Positions 1 to 5,962 of a DNA stretch of 14,504 nucleotides are shown here, piece after piece (the first letter of the stretch is position 1; each line of letters starts with the position of its first letter). The DNA comes from Hyphomicrobiales bacterium. GTDB lineage: Bacteria; Pseudomonadota; Alphaproteobacteria; Rhizobiales; Xanthobacteraceae. Below the pieces are notes generated by a model, which saw only the letters and a list, made by a program, of their open reading frames with translations, did not search any database and was not told the origin of the DNA. The stretch spans positions 1 to 14,504 of the forward strand of contig JACQDO010000286.1 in assembly GCA_016201085.1 (NCBI GenBank), given 5' to 3'. The translations under genes were made by a program, and so were the position numbers.

Positions 1-381
1 GCGCTCGGCCGCCAGCTCGCCATGCACGTCGCCTCGGCCAATCCACAGGCGCTCGATGCCGCCAGCCTCGATCCGGCAGCGGTCAAGCGCGAGAAGGATG
101 TGCTGGCCGACAAATTCCGCCAGCAGGGCAAGCCGGAAAACGTCATCGAGAAGATCGTCGAGTCAGGCCTCAAGACCTTCTACAAGGAAGTCTGTCTGCT
201 CGAGCAGGCCTTCATCTTCGATGACAAGAAGTCGGTCGCGCAGGCGCTCAAAGAGGCCGAAGGCAAGGTCGGCGGCGCCATCAAGATCACCGGCTTCGTG
301 CGCTACGGACTGGGCGAGGGCATCGAGAAGCGGCAGGACGATTTCGCCGCCGAAGTTGCGGCCGCAGCCGGCCCGAATTGA
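1..381 (+). CDS. tsf: Elongation factor Ts, C-terminal part (5' end outside window)
   Basis: The reading frame is open from base 1 and ends at TGA 379-381, giving the last 126 residues of a protein that is about 300 residues long in rhizobia. EF-Ts is the cytoplasmic nucleotide exchange factor that releases GDP from EF-Tu. The visible part starts inside the core domain at [11 protein letters not shown] and contains the family block [15 protein letters not shown] followed by [16 protein letters not shown], then the basic segment near the C-terminus ([18 protein letters not shown]). No start codon is assigned because the true one lies upstream; the ATG at 22 is internal. The next gene is pyrH after a 106-base gap, the classical tsf-pyrH-frr order, with rpsB expected upstream outside the window. 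Identity is secure from motifs and context. Confidence 0.96.
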   Translation, partial: ALGRQLAMHVASANPQALDAASLDPAAVKREKDVLADKFRQQGKPENVIEKIVESGLKTFYKEVCLLEQAFIFDDKKSVAQALKEAEGKVGGAIKITGFVRYGLGEGIEKRQDDFAAEVAAAAGPN

Positions 382-487
382 GCGGGGTATGGCGGCGGCG
401 CACGGCTGCCGGCAATCCCGGCAAAATGTTAGGTAGGGCTATGATTCGACCGGCCCAGGTCGGGCCCTCACGAGGATCGGGAACGTT

Positions 488-1201
488 ATGAGTGATCCGG
501 TCTACCGTCGCGTCATCGTCAAGCTGTCCGGCGAAGCGCTCACCGGCGCCGAAGGCTTCGGCATCGACCAGGCCACCGTCGAACGTATCGCCGCCGATCT
601 GGTGGCGGCCTGCGCGCTCGGCGTCGAACTCGGCGTCGTGGTCGGCGGCGGCAACATCTTCCGTGGCGTCGAGGTGTCGGCGCGCGGCGTGCCGCGTCCG
701 GTCGGCGACACCATGGGCATGCTGGCGACGGTCATGAATTGCCTGGTGCTGGAAGCCGCCATCGAACGGCTGGGCCGCGAGGCGCGCACCTTGTCGGCGC
801 TCGCCATGACGTCGGTTTGCGAGACCTATAACCGCAAGCGCGCGCTGAAAAATCTCGGCAAGGGCCGTGTCGTGCTGTTCGCCGCCGGTACCGGCAATCC
901 GTTCTTCACCACCGATACCACCGCGGTATTGCGCGCGGCCGAACTCGACGGCCAGGCGGTACTCAAAGCCACCAATGTCGATGGCGTTTATACCGCCGAT
1001 CCCAAGAAGGACCCCAAGGCCAAGCGCTACGAGCGTCTCAGCCATCAGGAGGCGATCGAAAAGGACCTGCGGGTGATGGACGGCGCCGCCTTCGCGCTTG
1101 CCCGGGAAAACCGGATGCCTATCATCGTATTCTCAATCGCCGAAAAGGGCGCCATCGAGGCCGTTCTTCGCGGCAAGGGGCGCGCGACCATCGTTGGCTA
1201 A
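488..1201 (+). CDS. pyrH: Uridylate (UMP) kinase
   Basis: Cytoplasmic enzyme that phosphorylates UMP to UDP with ATP in pyrimidine nucleotide synthesis. The 237-residue product belongs to the amino-acid-kinase fold family and has the usual bacterial PyrH length. Visible blocks are [10 protein letters not shown] (11-20, phosphate binding), GGGNIFRG (53-60), the MGMLATVMN segment (76-84) and [17 protein letters not shown] (137-153, nucleotide and UMP contact). Further on are [17 protein letters not shown] (160-176) and the C-terminal [20 protein letters not shown]. The start ATG 488 is supported by CGAGGA at 471-476 and by the family N-terminus. Bacterial PyrH is typically hexameric and regulated by UTP and GTP; this is family knowledge, not visible here. 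The stop TAA shares its last base with a palindromic repeat that fills much of the gap to frr. Confidence 0.98.
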   Translation: MSDPVYRRVIVKLSGEALTGAEGFGIDQATVERIAADLVAACALGVELGVVVGGGNIFRGVEVSARGVPRPVGDTMGMLATVMNCLVLEAAIERLGREARTLSALAMTSVCETYNRKRALKNLGKGRVVLFAAGTGNPFFTTDTTAVLRAAELDGQAVLKATNVDGVYTADPKKDPKAKRYERLSHQEAIEKDLRVMDGAAFALARENRMPIIVFSIAEKGAIEAVLRGKGRATIVG

Positions 1202-1249
1202 CGCATGATCCCGAAAAGTGGGAACCGGTTTTCGGATAAGATCATGCGT
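1201..1249. repeat. Rhizobiales-type palindromic intergenic repeat
   Basis: A nested inverted repeat lies between pyrH and frr. The outer arms are ACGCATGATC (1201-1210) and GATCATGCGT (1240-1249), a perfect 10-base match. The inner arms are CCGAAAA (1211-1217) and TTTTCGG (1229-1235), with an ATAA bulge (1236-1239) on one side and an 11-base centre that includes part of the palindrome AACCGGTT (1223-1230). I recognise this core from memory as a short palindromic element dispersed in intergenic regions of Bradyrhizobium, Rhodopseudomonas and related genera. No second copy was seen in this window. It would fold strongly in RNA but lacks a T-run, so it is not a standard intrinsic terminator. 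Confidence 0.85.
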
Positions 1250-1290
1250 CAATCAAAGAAGGACGAGCGTGCGCTGTACGGGGGATCGCC

Positions 1291-1854
1291 ATGGTGAACG
1301 CAACGCACGATATCAACGAGATCAAGCGCCGCATGCAGGGTGCCAGCACGGTCTTGAAGACCGAATTGTCCGGCCTGCGCACCGGGCGCGCCTCCGCGCA
1401 TCTGCTCGACCCGGTCATGGTCGATGCCTATGGCGCGGAAATGCCGCTCAACCAGGTGGCGACCACCAGCGTGCCGGAACCGCGTCTTATTTCGGTCAAT
1501 GTCTGGGACCGTTCATTGGTGCACGCGGTGGAAAAGGCGATCATCAATTCCAATCTCGGCTTGTCGCCGGCGACCGAAGGGCAGACCATCCGCCTGCGTA
1601 TCCCCGAGCTCAACGAGGAGCGGCGCAAGGAACTGGTCAAGCTCGCGCATAAATATGCCGAGACCGCGCGCGTCGCGGTGCGACACGTGCGGCGCGATGC
1701 CATGGAAGTGCTCAAGAAGCTCGAGAAGGATCACAAGATCAGCAAGGACGACCACGACCGTTATTCCGTCGAGGTGCAGAAGGCGACCGATAACGGCATT
1801 GCCGACATCGACCATCTGCTAGCGGCTAAAGAAAAGGAGATCCTCACCGTCTGA
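1291..1854 (+). CDS. frr: Ribosome recycling factor
   Basis: RRF acts in the cytoplasm with EF-G to split post-termination ribosomes. The product has 187 residues, against about 185 for the family. The N-terminal helix leads into LRTGRAS (29-35), which marks the entry to the small beta domain. That domain (about residues 31-105) includes the segment [22 protein letters not shown]. The protein then returns to the three-helix bundle with [20 protein letters not shown] and the basic [19 protein letters not shown], and ends in helix 3 with [18 protein letters not shown] 1291 is chosen because GGGGGAT (1280-1285 region) lies six bases upstream and the length fits. A downstream GTG at 1294 is possible but less likely. 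The gene lies 89 bases after pyrH and 11 bases before uppS. Confidence 0.98.
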   Translation: MVNATHDINEIKRRMQGASTVLKTELSGLRTGRASAHLLDPVMVDAYGAEMPLNQVATTSVPEPRLISVNVWDRSLVHAVEKAIINSNLGLSPATEGQTIRLRIPELNEERRKELVKLAHKYAETARVAVRHVRRDAMEVLKKLEKDHKISKDDHDRYSVEVQKATDNGIADIDHLLAAKEKEILTV

Positions 1855-1865
1855 GGCATATCCGC

Positions 1866-2624
1866 ATGTCCGAGGCAGACATCCAGCCCGCTGCCCAAGC
1901 CGTCGCATTCGAGGTCCCGCGCCACGTCGCCATCATCATGGATGGCAATGGCCGTTGGGCTTCGGCGCGCGGACTGCCGCGCGTGGAAGGGCATCGGCGC
2001 GGCGTCGAGGCGCTGCGGCGCACCATCCGCGCGGCCGGCGAGATCGGCATCCAGGTCATCACCATCTTTTCCTTCAGCGCCGAGAACTGGTCGCGGCCGC
2101 CGAGCGAAGTCCACGAGTTGATGAGCCTGTTGCGCCGCTTCATCCGCAACGATTTGGCCGAGCTGCATAAGAGCAATGTGCGCGTGCGCATCGTCGGCGA
2201 ACGCGAAGGGTTAGAGCCCGACATCGGCCGGCTGCTGAGCGAAGCGGAAGAGTTGACGCGCGCCAATACCGGTTTGACCCTGGTGGTCGCGTTCAATTAC
2301 GGCGCGCGCCAGGAAATCGCCCGCGCCGCGCGCCGCATCGCCGCTGAGGTCGAGCGCGGAACGCTGCATGCGGCGGACATCACCACCGAGACCGTCGGCC
2401 GCTTCCTCGACGCGCCCGATCTGCCCGATCCAGATCTCATCATCCGCACCAGCGGCGAGCAGCGGTTGTCGAACTTCCTGCTCTGGCAGTCCGCTTACAG
2501 CGAACTGGTGTTCGTCCCGACCTATTGGCCGGATTTCGATCGCGCCGCGCTGGAAGCGGCGATCCGCGAATACCAGCAGCGCGAGCGCCGGTTCGGCGGC
2601 CTGGTCGCCAAGACCGGATCCTGA
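1866..2624 (+). CDS. uppS: Undecaprenyl diphosphate synthase (cis-prenyltransferase)
   Basis: Adds eight isopentenyl units in cis configuration to farnesyl diphosphate, giving the C55 lipid carrier used for peptidoglycan and O-antigen. The product is 252 residues, the normal family size. The N-terminal signature [12 protein letters not shown] (20-31) contains the catalytic metal-binding Asp26. It is followed by [10 protein letters not shown] (42-51) and [11 protein letters not shown] (69-79). The C-terminal family signature is [20 protein letters not shown] (194-213), with WPDF at 221-224. The start ATG 1866 fits the family N-terminus; GAGG from the frr stop region serves as a plausible ribosome binding site. 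It is followed five bases later by cdsA, so the two are probably co-transcribed and translationally coupled. Confidence 0.97.
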   Translation: MSEADIQPAAQAVAFEVPRHVAIIMDGNGRWASARGLPRVEGHRRGVEALRRTIRAAGEIGIQVITIFSFSAENWSRPPSEVHELMSLLRRFIRNDLAELHKSNVRVRIVGEREGLEPDIGRLLSEAEELTRANTGLTLVVAFNYGARQEIARAARRIAAEVERGTLHAADITTETVGRFLDAPDLPDPDLIIRTSGEQRLSNFLLWQSAYSELVFVPTYWPDFDRAALEAAIREYQQRERRFGGLVAKTGS

Positions 2625-2629
2625 ACCCC

Positions 2630-3349
2630 GTGGTCAAAATCGATCCCGTGTCCGGCCCCGGTGCAAACGGGACACGCGCGCCTGCCAACAATCTCACGCT
2701 GCGCGTCGCCTCGGCCGTGGTGATGGCGCCGCTGGCGCTGCTGGCGGCCTATCTCGGCGGCTGGGTGTTCGCGCTATTTTGGGCCGGCGCCGCGCTCGCC
2801 GTGCTGTGGGAATGGATGTCGCTGGTCAGGGGCCCGCTCTGGATGGGCGCCGGCTTTGGCTATGCCGTCATTCTGTTTGCCGCGCCGGTGATCCTGCGCG
2901 GCGATAATGAATTTGGCCTGCTCGCCATCCTGCTGTTGTTCGCGATCGTCTGGACCACCGACATCCTCGGCTATTTCGCCGGCCGCACTTTCGGCGGACC
3001 GAAATTGTGGCCCGCGATCAGCCCGAAGAAGACCTGGTCGGGCGCGATAGCTGGCACGCTCGGTGCGGCCCTACTTGCGGTTGCGGTGACTTGGGCATTC
3101 GGACGGTTCCACGATGGAACTATTGCGGGGATCGCGTTGTTGCTGTCCGTGGCTGCCCAACTTGGCGATCTACTGGAGTCCTGGATCAAGCGTAAATTCG
3201 GCGCGAAAGATGCGAGTCAGCTCATTCCCGGCCATGGCGGCGTCATGGACCGGCTCGACGGTTTCTGGGCGGCAACGCTGCTCGGCTGCCTGATCGGGCT
3301 CGCGCGCGGCGGTTTCGACGCGCCGGCCCGCGGGCTGCTAATATGGTGA
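2630..3349 (+). CDS. cdsA: Phosphatidate cytidylyltransferase (CDP-diglyceride synthase)
   Basis: Integral inner-membrane enzyme that converts phosphatidate and CTP into CDP-diacylglycerol, the precursor of all bacterial phospholipids. Using GTG 2630 it has 239 residues. Several hydrophobic segments are visible: about 27-46, 48-63, 74-90, 96-113, 137-157, 163-178 and 211-226. Between the last two lies the family signature, [14 protein letters not shown] then [13 protein letters not shown] (184-210), with the conserved polar [12 protein letters not shown] earlier at 108-119. The frame is open further upstream to an ATG at 2525, but that start would overlap uppS by 100 bases. GTG 2630 lies five bases after the uppS stop with a weak GGAT at 2616-2619; GTG 2648 is an alternative. 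The function is certain; the exact start is not. Confidence 0.93.
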   Translation: MVKIDPVSGPGANGTRAPANNLTLRVASAVVMAPLALLAAYLGGWVFALFWAGAALAVLWEWMSLVRGPLWMGAGFGYAVILFAAPVILRGDNEFGLLAILLLFAIVWTTDILGYFAGRTFGGPKLWPAISPKKTWSGAIAGTLGAALLAVAVTWAFGRFHDGTIAGIALLLSVAAQLGDLLESWIKRKFGAKDASQLIPGHGGVMDRLDGFWAATLLGCLIGLARGGFDAPARGLLIW

Positions 3350-3353
3350 GCGC

Positions 3354-4595
3354 ATGACGCCAATCGGCCGTTCATCAGCGAGTGCCGCGCGCGCCGAACC
3401 TCTGGCGGTCGAAGCCGCGCGCAGCATCACGATCCTGGGCGCGACCGGATCGGTCGGCGGCAGCACCGTCGATCTGATCATGCGCAATCCCGAACGTTAT
3501 CGCGTCGAAGCGGTGAGCGCGCGCCGCAATGCGGCGGCGCTGGCGAAAATCGCCCGCGCGGTGGGCGCGCGGCTGGCGGTGGTGGCCGATACGAATGCCT
3601 ATGACGATCTCAAGAACGCTCTCGCCGGTAGCGGCATCGAAGCGGCGGCGGGCGAGGGCGCGTTGCTCGAAGCGGCGCAGCGTCCGGCCGACTGGGTGAT
3701 GGGGGCGATCAGCGGCGCGGTCGGGTTGAAGCCGACGATGGCCGCCGTCGAACGCGGCGCCACCGTCGCGCTCGCCAACAAAGAATGCCTGGTCTGCGCC
3801 GGCAGCCTGTTCATGCGGCGCGCGGCGAGCGCCGGCGCCACCGTGCTGCCGGTCGACAGCGAGCATAACGCGGTTTTCCAGGCGCTCGGCGCCGGTCGCC
3901 GCGAGGACGTCAAGCGCGTGATCCTGACCGCGTCGGGCGGCCCGTTCCGCACCTGGACGGCGGAGGCAATCGCGGCGGCAACACCGCAGCAGGCGTTGCG
4001 TCATCCGAACTGGTCGATGGGGCCGAAGGTTACCGTCGATTCCGCCAGCCTCATGAACAAAGGTCTCGAATTGATCGAGGCGCATCATTTGTTCGCGCTG
4101 GCGCCGCACGAGATCGACGTGCTGGTGCATCCGCAGTCGGTGGTGCATGGCCTGGTCGAGTATCGCGACGGCTCGGTGGTGGCGCAGCTAGGCAGTCCCG
4201 ACATGCGCATCCCGATCGCGCATTGCCTGGCCTGGCCGAAGCGTATCGACAGCCCGGCGGCACGGCTCGATCTGGCACGGATACGCGACTTGAGTTTCGA
4301 GGAGCCGGATCTGGTGCGTTTCCCGGCGCTGGCGCTGGCGCGGCAAGCGATGGCAACGGGCGGGGCGGCGCCGACCGTGCTCAATGCGGCCGACGAGGTG
4401 GCGGTGGCTGAATTTATTGCCGGACATATTTCGTTCCCGGCAATTGCCGCGCTGGTGGCGGCAACGCTGGAGGCTGCGGCCAAGCGCGGGCTGCTGGCGG
4501 ACCCGGCCAATATCGACGCGGCCCTCGCCATTGACCATAGCGCGAGAAGTCTAGCCCGCGAGCTCTTGCCCGAAATTGCCGTAAAGTCACCGTAG
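3354..4595 (+). CDS. dxr: 1-deoxy-D-xylulose 5-phosphate reductoisomerase
   Basis: Second enzyme, and first committed step, of the MEP pathway: it rearranges and reduces DXP to MEP with NADPH and a divalent metal. The 413-residue product has the NADPH-binding turn [18 protein letters not shown] (25-42) and [10 protein letters not shown] (141-150). Metal ligands are in [11 protein letters not shown] (Asp168, Glu170) and [14 protein letters not shown] (Glu239). The flexible-loop region [20 protein letters not shown] and [17 protein letters not shown] are also present. The glycine-rich turn starts about 20 residues later than in the E. coli protein, so there is a short polar N-terminal extension, which I recall as common in rhizobial Dxr. 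ATG 3354 starts four bases after the cdsA stop. It supplies isopentenyl diphosphate precursors used by the nearby uppS product. Confidence 0.97.
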   Translation: MTPIGRSSASAARAEPLAVEAARSITILGATGSVGGSTVDLIMRNPERYRVEAVSARRNAAALAKIARAVGARLAVVADTNAYDDLKNALAGSGIEAAAGEGALLEAAQRPADWVMGAISGAVGLKPTMAAVERGATVALANKECLVCAGSLFMRRAASAGATVLPVDSEHNAVFQALGAGRREDVKRVILTASGGPFRTWTAEAIAAATPQQALRHPNWSMGPKVTVDSASLMNKGLELIEAHHLFALAPHEIDVLVHPQSVVHGLVEYRDGSVVAQLGSPDMRIPIAHCLAWPKRIDSPAARLDLARIRDLSFEEPDLVRFPALALARQAMATGGAAPTVLNAADEVAVAEFIAGHISFPAIAALVAATLEAAAKRGLLADPANIDAALAIDHSARSLARELLPEIAVKSP

Positions 4596-4608
4596 TAAGC
4601 TTTTACTA
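4593..4608. other. AT-rich inverted repeat at the dxr stop codon
   Basis: TAGTAA (4593-4598) and TTACTA (4603-4608) are perfect inverted arms around a four-base GCTT loop, and the left arm contains the dxr stop codon. It stands out as AT-rich in a GC-rich region. As an RNA hairpin it would be weak and has no T-run, so it is unlikely to terminate. It could be part of a promoter or operator for rseP, but I see no clear -35/-10 pair. Function unknown. Confidence 0.4.
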
Positions 4609-4647
4609 ACGACGTGGGGCCATAGGGACGGGACGAGGGATTCAGTG

Positions 4648-5799
4648 ATGAGTATGGATTTCATGGGGAGCCTGGGCGGCTACGGCAGTTGGCTCGTCGG
4701 CTATGTTGTCCCGTTCTTGTTTGTCCTGACAATTGTCGTGTTTTTTCATGAGCTTGGCCACTTCCTGGTGGCCCGCTGGTGCGGCATCAAGGTGCTGGCT
4801 TTCTCCATCGGCTTCGGACCGGAAATTGTCGGCTTCAACGACCGTTACGGAACGCGCTGGAAAATCGCCGCGGTACCGCTGGGCGGCTATGTGAAATTCT
4901 TTGGCGACGACAATGCGGCGAGCGTGCCTGACATGGAGGCCGCCGCCAGCATGAGCGAAGCGGAGAAGAAGGACAGCTTCTTATACAAGCCGGTCGGTTC
5001 CCGCGCGGCGGTGGTAGCGGCTGGGCCCATTGCCAATTTTATATTGGCGATCGTCATTTTCGCCGGCGTTTTCATGATCGTCGGCAAGCAGACCACGAGC
5101 GCGCGCGTCGATGCGGTGCAGCCGGGCAGCGCCGCCCAAGCCGCCGGCTTCAAGCCGGGCGATCTGGTGCTGGCCATCAACGGCCAGGCCATCGAAAGCT
5201 TCTCCGACATGCAGCGCATCGTCAGCATCAGCGCCGGCGAGCCGATCGAGGTCAGGGTCGAGCGCGGCGGCGTTCCGATCACGCTCAAGGCGAAGCCCGA
5301 ACTCAAGGAGATCAAGGACAATTTCGGCAATGTGCACCGGCTGGGCGTGCTCGGCATCAGCCGCTCCATGGCCCCCGGCGACATCAAGACCGAGAAGGTC
5401 GGACCCTTGCGCGCCATCGTGATGGGGGCGCAGGAGACCTGGTTCGTGGTCGACCGCACCCTGAGCTATCTGGGCGGGGTGATTGCCGGCCGCGAAGCCG
5501 CCGATCAGCTCGGCGGCCCCATCCGCATCGCCCAGGTCTCCGGCCAGGTCGCCACCGCCGGCTTCACCGCGCTTATCCACCTGACGGCGGTACTGTCGGT
5601 TTCGATCGGACTGCTCAACCTGTTCCCAATACCGCTGCTCGATGGCGGTCACCTTTTGTTCTATGGAATCGAGGCGGCGCGCGGTAAGCCGTTATCGGAG
5701 CGCGCCCAGGAGATGGGGTTCCGAATTGGCTTGGCAATCGTTGTCATGTTGATGATTTTTGCAACCTTTAATGACATCCTGCACTTGGCCACCTCCTAA
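4648..5799 (+). CDS. rseP: Site-2 (intramembrane) zinc metalloprotease RseP
   Basis: Inner-membrane M50 protease that cuts single-pass membrane proteins, classically the anti-sigma factor RseA after DegS cleavage, and remnant signal peptides. With ATG 4648 the product has 383 residues. The first membrane segment carries the zinc site HELGH (34-38). GPIANF (126-131) begins the second hydrophobic segment, and one PDZ domain follows at about 150-218 (PGSAAQAAGFKPGDLVLAING). The third-ligand motif NLFPIPLLDGG (324-334) is in a later membrane segment, and a final helix lies at about 358-378. Only one PDZ domain is evident, whereas the E. coli protein has two; a single PDZ is common in alphaproteobacteria. 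GAGGGA at 4635-4640 favours ATG 4648 (seven-base spacing) over GTG 4645 or ATG 4654. The gene is followed by a terminator. Confidence 0.95.
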   Translation: MSMDFMGSLGGYGSWLVGYVVPFLFVLTIVVFFHELGHFLVARWCGIKVLAFSIGFGPEIVGFNDRYGTRWKIAAVPLGGYVKFFGDDNAASVPDMEAAASMSEAEKKDSFLYKPVGSRAAVVAAGPIANFILAIVIFAGVFMIVGKQTTSARVDAVQPGSAAQAAGFKPGDLVLAINGQAIESFSDMQRIVSISAGEPIEVRVERGGVPITLKAKPELKEIKDNFGNVHRLGVLGISRSMAPGDIKTEKVGPLRAIVMGAQETWFVVDRTLSYLGGVIAGREAADQLGGPIRIAQVSGQVATAGFTALIHLTAVLSVSIGLLNLFPIPLLDGGHLLFYGIEAARGKPLSERAQEMGFRIGLAIVVMLMIFATFNDILHLATS

Positions 5800-5802
5800 A
5801 CC

Positions 5803-5823
5803 GTTGCCCTAGGGCAACTTTTT
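5803..5823 (+). terminator. Intrinsic terminator after rseP
   Basis: A perfect 16-base palindrome (5803-5818) folds as GTTGCC / GGCAAC around a CTAG loop and is followed at once by five T residues (5819-5823). It begins three bases after the rseP stop codon. This is the standard form of a rho-independent terminator, with a short six-base-pair stem. It suggests that the tsf-to-rseP transcript ends or is attenuated here and that bamA has its own promoter in the remaining 140 bases. Confidence 0.75.
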
Positions 5824-5833
5824 GAGGGAAAAG

Positions 5834-5885
5834 GGAAACTTGGGTTGGGAGTTTCGTTTGCAGTGCGGCTAAAAGTCTGTACAAA
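5834..5885 (+). promoter_or_regulatory. Candidate promoter region of bamA
   Basis: The 163-base gap between rseP and bamA, after the terminator, is visibly less GC-rich and holds two weak promoter candidates. One is a sigma-70-like TTGCAG (5858-5863) with TACAAA (5880-5885) at 16-base spacing. The other is ECF-sigma-like: GGAAAC (5834-5839) followed 15 bases later by CGTT (5855-5858), near the GGAAC / CGTT pattern but one base off in both sequence and spacing. Neither is decisive. That a promoter is needed here is inferred from the upstream terminator. Confidence 0.3.
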
Positions 5886-5962
5886 GCCAAACGAATACAG
5901 GGCCGATAGTCTATCGAATCCGCAGCGGGGACGGCCGCAAGGAACAAAAGGGCGCGTTGCGC

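Noticed and set aside
440..445. TATGAT as a -10 box for a pyrH promoter
   Set aside because: The -10 match is good, but the sequence at the expected -35 distance (around 417-422, CCCGGC) shows no similarity to TTGACA, so it cannot be supported.
411..470. Short GC hairpins in the tsf-pyrH gap (GCCGG / CCGGC and GGCCC / GGGCC)
   Set aside because: Five-base-pair stems of this kind are expected by chance at this GC content, and no T-run follows either one.
287..1045. A 252-codon - strand open frame opposite pyrH and the tsf end
   Set aside because: It spans two genes and an intergenic gap on the other strand. Composition is typical of a shadow frame and there is no ribosome binding site or domain.
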